This document shows, one piece after another, positions 7,386-14,724 of a stretch of 18,391 nt of DNA (positions are counted from its first letter, which is position 1; each line of letters opens with the position of its first letter). The notes below the pieces were generated by a model that searched no databases, was not told where the DNA came from, and was given only the letters and a program-made list of their open reading frames with translations. Position numbers and translations under genes: made by a program. This DNA comes from UBA8110 sp964597275 (GTDB lineage: Bacteria > SAR324 > NAC60-12): contig CAZQXS010000075.1 of assembly GCA_964597275.1 (NCBI GenBank), positions 1 through 18,391 of the forward strand, in the 5' to 3' direction.

Positions 7386-8696
7386 TTATCCACGAAGCGA
7401 TTCCAGCCCGCACCAGTTGGCGATGAAGAGCGCAATCGTGCCCGTCACGCGCTGGAGCGAGGCAAGGCTGACGCGCTCATCGAAGGCGTGGATGTCGTGG
7501 GAGACGGGTCCGTACACGAGGCACGGACAATCGTCGTACAGCACGAACACGCGCCCATCCAGATAGCCCGGAGTCACGAAGGATTCCAAGCTGGAACCAA
7601 AACTGGCGGCGTGAGCCTGTCCCAAAACTTGCTCGGCATCGCTGCCCTCTTCCAGCACATAACCCCGCGCAAAGAAGCCGTTGTACTCGACCTCCGGAGG
7701 ATTTTCGGAGAGAAAGGTGTCGCCCCGGCTTTTTTCCCGCAGGCAAGTTTCGATTTCCTTGGCCGCGTCACGCGGGTCCACGCCGGGATAGATCGCCGCC
7801 CGCACGTCCAGCGTACACCACGCCGGAACCGATGAGGCCCAATCGCCGCCTGCGATTTTGCCCACATTGATGTTGATCGGATGGTCAAGGTCGGCGAAAT
7901 ACGGATAGTCGGCCCGCCGTGCATTCCACTCCGCTTCCAGTTCCTTGAGTGCCCCCATCAGGGTGTAGGCGGCTTCAATCGCGTTGGAGCCGCGTCCGGC
8001 TTCCCGCACATGGAAGGGCCGTCCGCGCACCTGCACCCGGAACCAGATCACCCCCACGTTGGCCCGCACCAACATGTTTTCTTCGGGTTCGGGGATCAGC
8101 GCCGCCTCTGCTCGATAGCCACGCACCAGCGCGGACAACGCGCCGTTTCCGGTGCATTCCTCCTCAGTCACGGATTGCACATGAACCTTCGCCGCAGGCT
8201 GATAGCCCAAACGCCGCAGGGCATCGAGCGCAAAGACGTTCGCGCAGAGTCCGGCCTTCATGTCCGCCCCGCCACGTCCAAACAGCCAATCGCCCTCGAT
8301 GTGCGGCTCAAACGGCGGGCGCGTCCACATCTCCAGCGGTCCCGTGGGCACCACGTCAATGTGCCCGTTGAGGATCAGCGAGCGGCCCTTGACCTCAGTA
8401 GGATGATGCGTGCCGACGACGTTGAGGGCGTTTTCATAGTCCACCTTGACCGGAGAAAAGCCCGGATGGCTCTCGATCTCGGAAACGTCAATCGCCCAAC
8501 GGTCCATCTCATAGCCGCGCTCGGCAAGCGCATCATAAAAGGCGTGTTGGGCCGTGTGTTCCTGTCCGCGCAACGAAGGGTGGCGCATCAGGTCCGTCGT
8601 GAAGCCGAGCTGCGCGTCAAAGCCCTCGGCGACGGAATCAAGGATTTCCTGGGAAAGGCCGGAGTTCACGGCTTGTGTTGGAAAGTCGTTCGGCAT
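7386..8696 (-). CDS. M20-family metallopeptidase/deacylase (ArgE/DapE/ACY1 type)
   Basis: The 436-aa protein has the complete dinuclear-zinc site of the family: LNGHIDVVPTGP (His112, Asp114), GRGGADMKAG (bridging Asp145) and VTEEECTGNG (the Glu pair 178-179, catalytic base and ligand). A dimerisation-domain-like segment (FRVQVRGRPFHVREAGRGSNAIEAA) follows, and a C-terminal His in YGPVSHDIHAFDERV completes the site. Members hydrolyse N-acyl amino acids or dipeptides; the substrate is not readable here. The ATG at 8696 is chosen because it lies one base after the TGA of the amidinotransferase-like gene (TGAGATG). The frame is open to 8741, but that start would overlap the upstream gene. Confidence 0.9.
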   Translation of the reverse strand: MPNDFPTQAVNSGLSQEILDSVAEGFDAQLGFTTDLMRHPSLRGQEHTAQHAFYDALAERGYEMDRWAIDVSEIESHPGFSPVKVDYENALNVVGTHHPTEVKGRSLILNGHIDVVPTGPLEMWTRPPFEPHIEGDWLFGRGGADMKAGLCANVFALDALRRLGYQPAAKVHVQSVTEEECTGNGALSALVRGYRAEAALIPEPEENMLVRANVGVIWFRVQVRGRPFHVREAGRGSNAIEAAYTLMGALKELEAEWNARRADYPYFADLDHPININVGKIAGGDWASSVPAWCTLDVRAAIYPGVDPRDAAKEIETCLREKSRGDTFLSENPPEVEYNGFFARGYVLEEGSDAEQVLGQAHAASFGSSLESFVTPGYLDGRVFVLYDDCPCLVYGPVSHDIHAFDERVSLASLQRVTGTIALFIANWCGLESLRG

Positions 8697-8697
8697 C

Positions 8698-9681
8698 TCA
8701 GGCGGGGTCGCGGGAAATCGCATGGGTCGAGCAGGACACACAGCCCCCCCAGTAGCTCACATGGTCATAATCAATTTCGATGGGTTCCACACCTCGCTTG
8801 GCAAGCTCGTCACAGACCCGTCCGTGTCCGGCAGGGATGATGTATCGGCGATCATCCAAGCTCACTCCCACGGTCGCGTAGGCGTTGGCTTCGTCTTCCG
8901 TGAGTTCGATCACGTCCCATTCCTTGAGCGGTTCCGGCAGCTCGCACTCCAGTTCATCGCGGTGCAACAGCAGCACCCCTTCCCGGATCAGCACCATGAT
9001 TCCCAACAGGTGCAGGATGGTGCCCTTCATCGGCATCGGATGCACCTCGTAACCCATCGGCGCAACGGCCTCCCGGAACCATTCCGTGCCAGCACGATTG
9101 GTCGCAATGTCGGATTCGCCAACAAACAGGTGGTTCTTGTAGCAGATGATGTCTCCACCTTCGAGGTAGGGTCCGGGACCGTCGTGCGAGGGCGAGAAGG
9201 GCCGGGCGGGCGGCATGACCAGATGCTGTGCTTCCGGATCGGCGGCCAGCAGCGGTGCCACGATTTCACGCAACGGAAACACCTCCTTGCGGCGGTAGGC
9301 CCGGCGGATGTTCACCTCCAAGTAAGTTTTGCCCACCGTGAACACCGGATCCGCCGGATAGAGCAGCGAGGCTCCGGGTTGCAACTCCGCCAGATAGTTG
9401 CGCTCCTCCCCGGTGTAGGGCCGGGGTCGGTACACCGTCACTCCGTGCTTTTCGTAAAGCGCGGCGAGGTTGTCCAGTTGCTCGGCGGTTTTCTCCCAGC
9501 GCTCCGGAAAGGCAGTGCGGATGTCCAAGGGTTGGTCGCCGCTGGCCTTGAGTGCGGCTTGCACCTCCTCGTTGTAGTGGTGCAGCGACGGATTGAAAGG
9601 CGGCAGCGCCAGTCCTTCCGCACTGCCGACAATCGCGGCCCGCAACACACCATAATCGGTGTAGGCTCCAAAAGTAGGCAT
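8698..9681 (-). CDS. Amidinotransferase/arginine-deiminase-fold enzyme
   Basis: The 327-aa protein fits the guanidino-group-modifying superfamily (AGAT, StrB1-like amidinotransferases, DDAH). The N-terminus is YTDYGVLRAAIVG. Later come GPYLEGGDIICYKNHLFVGES (Glu174-Asp177, the Glu/Asp segment of the active site), KGTILHLLGIMVL with the candidate catalytic His224, and the C-terminal WGGCVSCSTHAISRD with candidate nucleophile Cys317. These enzymes form a covalent amidino-Cys intermediate and either transfer or hydrolyse the guanidino group. Which of the two this protein does, and on what acceptor, is open. The ATG at 9681 begins at MPTFGAYTDYG; upstream in-frame codons run through the 9704-9770 repeat and are not protein-like. 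It is coupled to the M20 gene. Confidence 0.82.
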   Translation of the reverse strand: MPTFGAYTDYGVLRAAIVGSAEGLALPPFNPSLHHYNEEVQAALKASGDQPLDIRTAFPERWEKTAEQLDNLAALYEKHGVTVYRPRPYTGEERNYLAELQPGASLLYPADPVFTVGKTYLEVNIRRAYRRKEVFPLREIVAPLLAADPEAQHLVMPPARPFSPSHDGPGPYLEGGDIICYKNHLFVGESDIATNRAGTEWFREAVAPMGYEVHPMPMKGTILHLLGIMVLIREGVLLLHRDELECELPEPLKEWDVIELTEDEANAYATVGVSLDDRRYIIPAGHGRVCDELAKRGVEPIEIDYDHVSYWGGCVSCSTHAISRDPA

Positions 9682-9700
9682 TGTGTTGATCAGCAAGTTT

Positions 9701-9770
<70 letters not shown>

Positions 9771-9824
9771 GTGAGAAGGCGGCAGCCTGAGCCACCGCCT
9801 TGGATTGAAAACAGCAGGGTGGGA

Positions 9825-11441
9825 TCAGCCCATCCACCAGCGTTCGGCGTTCTTGTGGCCGTCAAACTCCCAGTTGGAGGCGACGTTGGCCGCACGCTTG
9901 ACGTTGCTGGTGCTGGCGTGTCCATAGGACGAGAAGATCGGGATGATCACGCTGCAATTGTCATGGACGATGCGCTGCATCTCCACGTACATGTTGCGGC
10001 GCTTGGCGTCATCCAGTTCCGCACGAGCTTGGACCAGCAATTCCTCAAACCGCTTGTGGACGAAATTGGTCTCCGACCAGCCCGTCGCAATGGCGTTTTC
10101 GGAATAGACCTGGCTGAACATCCAGTCCTCCGTGGGCCGTCCGCCCCAGTAGGAGGCCACCCAGGAATCCTTGAGCCAGGTGTTGGACCAGTAGCCATCA
10201 TCCGGCTTGCGCACGATCTCGATGTTGATGCCCGCCGGACGTGCGGTTTCCGCAAACAAGACCCCGGCGTCATCGGAATCCTGAAACGCGGTGTCCGCCA
10301 CCGAAAGCTTCAGGTTGATCGAGGACAGCCCGGCCTTCTTCATGTAGTACTTGGCCTTGTCAAGGTCATACTCGCGCTGCGGGATTTCGGACTCCGAGGC
10401 ACGGTAGCGGTTGGCGGGGCCAATCGGGATGTCGTTGCCGAGTGCGGCGTGTCCGAACCAGATCTTGTCCAGCCACTCCTGACGGTTGATGGCGTTCTTG
10501 AGCGCCATCACGAGGTTGTTGTTGCCAAACGGGTCGCGGTCGCTCAGCATCGGCAGCGTGCAGTGCTGGTTGCCGTTGGTGAAGAAGACCTCGACGCCCG
10601 GCTTGCGGCCCAGCCGTGCGGCGGTACTCAGGTTCGGAGAGGTGATCACGTCAAGCTCCCCGGTGATGAGGCCGTTCTCGCGTGCCGTGGTGTCGGCGAT
10701 GAAGAGCGTCTCCACCGAATCGAAATGCGCCCGTCCCGATTTCCAGTAATTCGGGTTGCGCGAAGTCAGGGTGCGCACCCCCGGATCGTAGCTCTCCAGC
10801 TTGTAGCCGCCCGTGCCGATGCCGGATTGCCAGTCAATCGTGCCGTCCGCATTGGCGGGGCAGATGCCCAAGTGATAGTCCGTGAGCAAAAACGGGAAGT
10901 CGGCGTTGGCCCCTTCGAGTTTCATGGCCACCCGGTTTTTGCCATCAGCCTTGATCTCCTTGATCTGCGCGACGATGCCCTTGGCCCCAGACTTGGTCTT
11001 CTCGCCCAAGTGGTGCTGGATGGAGGCGACCACGTCGTTGGCGACGAGGGAGCGTCCGTTGTGGAATTCCACGCCCTTGCGCAGGTTGAAGACCCACGTC
11101 TGCCCGTCGGAGGTGTCCCACGATTCGGCAAGCTCCGGAATCAGTTGGTTGTTCTCGTCAATTTCCGTGAGGTTGTTGCGCAACTGCCCCATGCCCACAT
11201 TGATCATGTAGGAGTCAAGGAAGGTTGCGGGATCGAGGCGGTCACTGGACGAGCCGCCGGTGAGCGCCTGACGCAGGGTGCCTCCACGCTGCGGAGAGGC
11301 CGCCAGCACCGTGCTGGAGAGGGAAAGCGCCGTGGGCAGGGTCACGCCGACCGCCAAGGCCGAGCGCACAAAATCCCGGCGCGAGAGCCGACCTTGGGCC
11401 AGCTTGTTTTTCAGTGTATTGATCTCGTTCATGAAATCCAT
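9825..11441 (-). CDS. ABC transporter solute-binding protein, family 5 (DppA/OppA type), Tat signal
   Basis: The 538-aa protein starts with a twin-arginine signal: S20-R-R-D-F-V-R, then a hydrophobic stretch (SALAVGVTLPTALSLSSTVLA) ending near residue 48. The mature protein shows family 5 landmarks: RGGTLRQAL, LIPELAESWDTSDGQTWVFNLRKGVEFHNG, the VANDVVASIQ segment, GIGTGGYKLESYDPG, NPNYWKSG, the ALKNAINRQEWLDKIWFG block, and IVHDNCSVIIPIF near the end. Such proteins capture peptides, opines, nickel or other solutes in the periplasm and deliver them to an ABC permease. No permease or ATPase gene is in the window. ATGs at 11441 and 11432 are both possible starts. It is divergent from the GBBH/TmpA-like gene. 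Confidence 0.92.
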   Translation of the reverse strand: MDFMNEINTLKNKLAQGRLSRRDFVRSALAVGVTLPTALSLSSTVLAASPQRGGTLRQALTGGSSSDRLDPATFLDSYMINVGMGQLRNNLTEIDENNQLIPELAESWDTSDGQTWVFNLRKGVEFHNGRSLVANDVVASIQHHLGEKTKSGAKGIVAQIKEIKADGKNRVAMKLEGANADFPFLLTDYHLGICPANADGTIDWQSGIGTGGYKLESYDPGVRTLTSRNPNYWKSGRAHFDSVETLFIADTTARENGLITGELDVITSPNLSTAARLGRKPGVEVFFTNGNQHCTLPMLSDRDPFGNNNLVMALKNAINRQEWLDKIWFGHAALGNDIPIGPANRYRASESEIPQREYDLDKAKYYMKKAGLSSINLKLSVADTAFQDSDDAGVLFAETARPAGINIEIVRKPDDGYWSNTWLKDSWVASYWGGRPTEDWMFSQVYSENAIATGWSETNFVHKRFEELLVQARAELDDAKRRNMYVEMQRIVHDNCSVIIPIFSSYGHASTSNVKRAANVASNWEFDGHKNAERWWMG

Positions 11442-11456
11442 TCAGCTAAGGTTTTT

Positions 11457-11482
11457 GGAGCGTTCAACAAATCGAACGCCCC
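11457..11482. promoter_or_regulatory. Inverted repeat in the divergent promoter region (possible operator)
   Basis: Within the 189-bp divergent intergenic region, ggagcgttc (11457-11465) faces gaacgcccc (11474-11482) with one mismatch that would be G-U in RNA; the core gcgttc-N8-gaacgc is exact. It lies 16 bp upstream of the solute-binding-protein ATG at 11441. It could be an operator shared by the divergent genes or a leader hairpin. No regulator gene is present nearby to support either. Confidence 0.3.
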
Positions 11483-11549
11483 TTTTAGACCAAATCCTGA
11501 AGCAACAAGCAACCAAAAAACGAGGGAATCCTACAGAAAGGAGCAAGAA

Positions 11550-11588
11550 ATGGATTGGATTCCTCCGCTGGGGTCCGCTATTGTGTGA
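11550..11588 (+). CDS. Possible 12-residue leader peptide upstream of the GBBH/TmpA-like gene
   Basis: A short ORF (MDWIPPLGSAIV, TGA) starts six bases after aaaggag, the best-placed Shine-Dalgarno on this side of the intergenic region. It ends 42 bp before the ATG at 11631, which itself lacks a clear ribosome site. It contains a Pro-Pro pair, a known pausing context. It could be a regulatory leader or chance. The same stretch can be read as a weak sigma-70 promoter (ttggat, 18 bp, tattgt), which would argue against translation. Confidence 0.3.
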   Translation: MDWIPPLGSAIV

Positions 11589-11630
11589 GCAACAGGCACG
11601 ACGTTTCCAACCCTTTGACCCCTTTGCTCG

Positions 11631-12701
11631 ATGACCGACACCCCAGCCTCCGCCAGCCCCGGATTTCTCGAACTCGACTGGCAGGGCCAGCCGCAGCGTT
11701 GGCCGCTTGCCTGGCTGCGCGATTGCTGCCCTTGCCCGCAATGCCGACATCCTTCGGGGCAGCGCTTGCAGATGGAGGTGTTCCCAGAACTTTCGGCTCG
11801 CGGGGAGTTGCTGGCGGGGGATCGGCTGCAAGTGAGTTGGTCAGACGGACACGAAAGCACCTACGAGTTGAGCGGCTTGGGCCGATTCGCAGAGCCGCCA
11901 CCAGCCCCCGTTTTGTGGAACGCCGAATCGCTGGAGTTGCCGGAGATCGACTATCACGAACTGCTCGACCATACTTCGGTTCGCCGAGAGGGACTCACCC
12001 GCTTTTTCGAGTCGGGACTGCTCCTGCTGAAAAACGCACCGACGGCACCCGGAACCCTGCTGGAGTTTGTGGCGCGGCTGGGGGGCTTTGTCCGCGAAAC
12101 CAACTACGGCAAGTACTACGAGGTGCAGGTTGCCAAAAACGTGAGCAATCTCGCCAACACCGCCCTACCGCTGGAGGCCCACACGGACAACCCCTACCGC
12201 AATCCAGTGCCCACCGTGCAGTGCCTGCACTGCCTCATCAACGAAACGGGCGGGGGCGACAGCATGCTTGTGGATGGGTTTCACGCGGCGGAGGACTTGC
12301 GCCGAACCGCTCCGGAACAGTTCCGGGAACTCACGCAGCGCTCCGTGCCCTTTCAGTACCTTGACGAGTCGTGCGACTTGCGTAACGCCGTGCCGCTGAT
12401 TGACCTTGCTCCGGAGGGCGGGGTGCAGGCGGTCCACTACAACCGCCGCTCGATGCGCCCGCAGTGGATGCCGCCGCACCAGCTTGAGTCGTTTTATGCG
12501 GCGCTGTCGTCCCTCCGGGAACGGCTCCACGCCCCCGCCAACACCTTCACCTTTCACTTGGAACCCGGAGACTTGCTGATGTTCAGCAACCGACGCATCC
12601 TGCACGGACGCACCGCCTTTTCCCACAGCGGTGCCCGGCACCTTCAGGGCTGCTACCCGGACGTGGACGGCCTGCTCAGTTCATGGCGCAGGGCCGCTTG
12701 A
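11631..12701 (+). CDS. Fe(II)/2-oxoglutarate oxygenase of the gamma-butyrobetaine hydroxylase/TmpA family
   Basis: The 356-aa protein has the two-part GBBH layout. The N-terminal domain carries a zinc site: Cys33, Cys35 and Cys38 in LRDCCPCPQCRHPSGQR, plus His74 in SDGHESTYEL. The C-terminal TauD-like barrel has His184-x-Asp186 in LEAHTDNPYRNPVPTVQCLHC, distal His325 in FSNRRILHGRTAFS, and Arg336 for 2-oxoglutarate. Family enzymes hydroxylate trimethylammonium compounds: GBBH makes carnitine, while TmpA hydroxylates 2-(trimethylamino)ethylphosphonate before C-P cleavage by TmpB. TmpA-type proteins are usually annotated as GBBH. The TmpB-like gene at 4856-5410 makes TmpA activity plausible, but the two are not adjacent and the aromatic-cage residues cannot be compared by eye. 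MsrQ follows after 60 bp. Confidence 0.88.
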   Translation: MTDTPASASPGFLELDWQGQPQRWPLAWLRDCCPCPQCRHPSGQRLQMEVFPELSARGELLAGDRLQVSWSDGHESTYELSGLGRFAEPPPAPVLWNAESLELPEIDYHELLDHTSVRREGLTRFFESGLLLLKNAPTAPGTLLEFVARLGGFVRETNYGKYYEVQVAKNVSNLANTALPLEAHTDNPYRNPVPTVQCLHCLINETGGGDSMLVDGFHAAEDLRRTAPEQFRELTQRSVPFQYLDESCDLRNAVPLIDLAPEGGVQAVHYNRRSMRPQWMPPHQLESFYAALSSLRERLHAPANTFTFHLEPGDLLMFSNRRILHGRTAFSHSGARHLQGCYPDVDGLLSSWRRAA

Positions 12702-12761
12702 GTGTAAGAAACCCGCAGGGCATCCGACAATGAGGCACAATCTCCAACTCGGAAACTTGCC

Positions 12762-13343
12762 ATGAACTCACGAAGTTTTGTGACCAAATCCCTGCAACGT
12801 CCGTGGCTGGCGTATGTGCTGCTCTTGCTGCCGCAGGTGCCGATCACGCTTTCGGGACTGCAATCCGCCGATCCGATTGCCGCCCTGCTCGACGACACGG
12901 GATTTGCGTCCTTCCTGCTGATGGCCCTCAGCCTCAGCCTCGCGCCGATGCGCCACACCCTGCGGCTCAACACCAACTGGCTTCAGCGTCCCGTGGGGTT
13001 GGCGCTCTTCAGCTACGGAACGCTGCACGGCTTTTGGTACGTCCTCCCCAACGGGCTGGAGGACATTGACAAACCCTTCATCTATCTCGGACTCGCCGCG
13101 CTGGGCCTCTGGACCCTGCTGGCCGCGACCTCCAACCGCCGCTCCCAAAAAATCCTCAAGCGCAACTGGAAGCGGCTGCACCGCTTCACCTACCTTGCCG
13201 CCGTGCTGGTGCTGGTGCATGTCGCCATGAACACCAAGGCCGACCACTACCTCTACCTCGCCGGGTTCGGCTTCTGGCTCTTCTGGCAAATCGCCGGGCG
13301 CGTGCGGGCCGCTCGAAACGCCTCGGAGCCTGCAACCGCCTGA
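12762..13343 (+). CDS. msrQ: MsrQ (YedZ-like) heme-binding membrane subunit
   Basis: The 193-aa polytopic membrane protein belongs to the ferric-reductase-like/YedZ family. Landmarks are ALSLSLAPMRHTLRL, LQRPVGLALFSYGTLHGFWYV (His89), DKPFIYLGLAALGLWTLLAATS, and WKRLHRFTYLAAVLVLVHVAMNTK (His140, His153). These His positions match the heme ligands of the family, whose members pass quinone-derived electrons to the periplasmic methionine sulfoxide reductase MsrP. About five to six membrane segments are visible. The usual partner msrP is not in the window; the gene stands alone between the GBBH/TmpA-like gene and a repeat-rich gap. If the gap holds msrP, it would need more than the 100 placeholder bases. 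Confidence 0.87.
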   Translation: MNSRSFVTKSLQRPWLAYVLLLLPQVPITLSGLQSADPIAALLDDTGFASFLLMALSLSLAPMRHTLRLNTNWLQRPVGLALFSYGTLHGFWYVLPNGLEDIDKPFIYLGLAALGLWTLLAATSNRRSQKILKRNWKRLHRFTYLAAVLVLVHVAMNTKADHYLYLAGFGFWLFWQIAGRVRAARNASEPATA

Positions 13344-13380
13344 ACCAGCAATCCAGCTTGCGGAAAGAGGAGTTTTGCCT

Positions 13381-13534
13381 TCCCCTGAACTTGTCGTAGG
13401 AGGCCATCNNNNNNNNNNNNNNNNNNNNNNNNNNNNNNNNNNNNNNNNNNNNNNNNNNNNNNNNNNNNNNNNNNNNNNNNNNNNNNNNNNNNNNNNNNNN
13501 NNNNNNNNGCTTCGACAAGCTCAGCACGAACGGA
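13381..13534. repeat. Two repeat halves flanking an assembly gap
   Basis: The left flank has ctgaacttgtcg (13385-13396) and the right flank ttcgacaagctcagcacgaa (13511-13530). They share the complementary core cttgtcg/cgacaag and resemble the common dispersed 'cttcgacaagctcag...gaacgg' inverted repeats of proteobacteria. The gap between them is most simply an unresolved copy or tandem of this repeat. Confidence 0.6.
13409..13508. other. Assembly gap (100 N)
   Basis: Exactly 100 Ns, the usual placeholder for a scaffold gap of unknown length. The true spacing between msrQ and the serine hydrolase gene is therefore unknown, and a gene could be missing here. Confidence 0.98.
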
Positions 13535-13594
13535 GATGGAAGTGCTTCAGCAGGGTTGGGAGTGCTTCAGCGAGGATGGAAGTGTTTCAACGTA
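13535..13594. repeat. Three imperfect 20-bp tandem repeats
   Basis: Units at 13535-13554, 13555-13574 and 13575-13594 share the core ggaagtgcttcagc with a few substitutions (gggagtgcttcagc in the second, ggaagtgtttcaac in the third). They lie directly right of the gap and the dispersed repeat, and 21 bp before the end of the minus-strand serine hydrolase gene. No coding role is seen. Confidence 0.75.
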
Positions 13595-13614
13595 AAATTA
13601 CTTCTGCGGAAAGA

Positions 13615-14724
13615 TCAACGGTGGGCCTGCATGACGAGTTCGGCGAATCCGTCAAAGGCGTCCCGTTCCAGCCAGCGCACCACCACCACCAAGTCGTACT
13701 CCGGATCCACCCAGATGAGGTTGCGGCCTACGCCGAAGGCGAAGGAGCTGCTGCGCGGGGCGGTCTTGCAATGCACACCATCGCCGTTGAGCCACCAGAG
13801 CAACCCGTAGCTGAGGTTGAGGTCGCATGGCGTGAGGCACTGCCGAATCCAGTTTTCCGAGAGCAACGGCTTGCCGTCCCAGCGTCCGTTGCGCTGCATG
13901 AGCAGTCCGATACGGGCGTGGTCGCGGGTGGGAATGAACAGCCCGCCGCCCCAGTGCGCCCCTCCGGAAACCGACTGCATCCGCCTGCCGTCCAGTTCCA
14001 CAAAGGAGTTCCGGTAGCCGTGCCACTGCCAGTGGCTTGACGCGCCAAGCGGCTCCATGATGCGCTCCCGCAGGACCTCGGGAAGCGGTTTCCGGAAAAC
14101 TCGCATCAACGCCAAGCTGAGGACATTGACGCGGATGTCGTTGTACTCCCAGAACTGTCCGGGGGGCTTCAAGTCGCGGTGGGTGCCCTTCAGCGAAGGG
14201 GTGTTGGGCGGCACGTCGAGTCGGCGGTTGCGGTCAATGCGGTCGGCCTTGTCCCAGAGTTCACCTTCCCACTCGCTGGTTTGCTGAAGCAGGTGCTTCC
14301 AAGTGATGTCGCGGTTTTGCGCACTGTCGAAGTTGCCGTCCTGCACCAAGTTCCGTACCGGATCGTCCACGCTCGGAATCAAGCCCTCGTCCACAGCCAG
14401 CCCCGCACAAATCGCCAAGTAGCTCTTGGTCACCGAAAAGGTCATGTCCGGCACGTCCGTCGGCCCCCACTCGGCGGCGATGCGCCCGCCCTTGAGGATC
14501 ATCCCGGACGGCTCGCCTCTTGGTTGCGTGGGGCCAAGCACCTCGCCGTCGGGCATCGGTTCCGAAAAGTGCCCGGAGGCCAAAGCCCGACCAATGTCGC
14601 GGTCCATCTGCGATTCGTTTTTCCGCGCAAACTCGACCGCCGCCCGCACACCGTCTGGGGCAAGCCCGGCGTTTTCCGGAGCAACCGTTTCCCATGTTTG
14701 CGGAGAAGGGCAGTACTCAGGCAT
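13615..14724 (-). CDS. Serine hydrolase, beta-lactamase/penicillin-binding fold, second copy type
   Basis: The 369-aa protein has the nucleophile motif Ser-Val-Thr-Lys in DMTFSVTKSYLAICAGLAV (about residue 97), ITWKHLLQQTSEWEG, the Tyr motif FWEYNDIRVNVLSLALMRV (about residue 194), and a C-terminal FGVGRNLIWVDPEYDLVVVVRW. This is the subfamily with YND rather than YSN, which is distinct from the EstB-like gene at 6013-7257. No signal peptide is evident. The substrate is unknown. The ATG at 14724 overlaps the TGA of the AhpD-like gene by one base (TGATG), which favours it over the GTG at 14727 and points to translational coupling with the putative selenoprotein. Confidence 0.9.
   Translation of the reverse strand: MPEYCPSPQTWETVAPENAGLAPDGVRAAVEFARKNESQMDRDIGRALASGHFSEPMPDGEVLGPTQPRGEPSGMILKGGRIAAEWGPTDVPDMTFSVTKSYLAICAGLAVDEGLIPSVDDPVRNLVQDGNFDSAQNRDITWKHLLQQTSEWEGELWDKADRIDRNRRLDVPPNTPSLKGTHRDLKPPGQFWEYNDIRVNVLSLALMRVFRKPLPEVLRERIMEPLGASSHWQWHGYRNSFVELDGRRMQSVSGGAHWGGGLFIPTRDHARIGLLMQRNGRWDGKPLLSENWIRQCLTPCDLNLSYGLLWWLNGDGVHCKTAPRSSSFAFGVGRNLIWVDPEYDLVVVVRWLERDAFDGFAELVMQAHR

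Noticed and set aside
8699..8741. Earlier start for the M20 gene at 8741
   Set aside because: It overlaps the end of the amidinotransferase-like gene; the ATG at 8696 right after that gene's stop gives a normal N-terminus.
9771..11588. 605-codon open frame on the plus strand opposite the solute-binding protein
   Set aside because: It is the antisense shadow of a protein with Tat signal and clear family 5 motifs; its translation is His/Arg/Val-rich with no domain. Only its last 12 codons, with their own ribosome site, are of interest.
13535..13594. CRISPR array
   Set aside because: The three 20-bp units are directly adjacent with no unique spacers, and no cas genes are seen.
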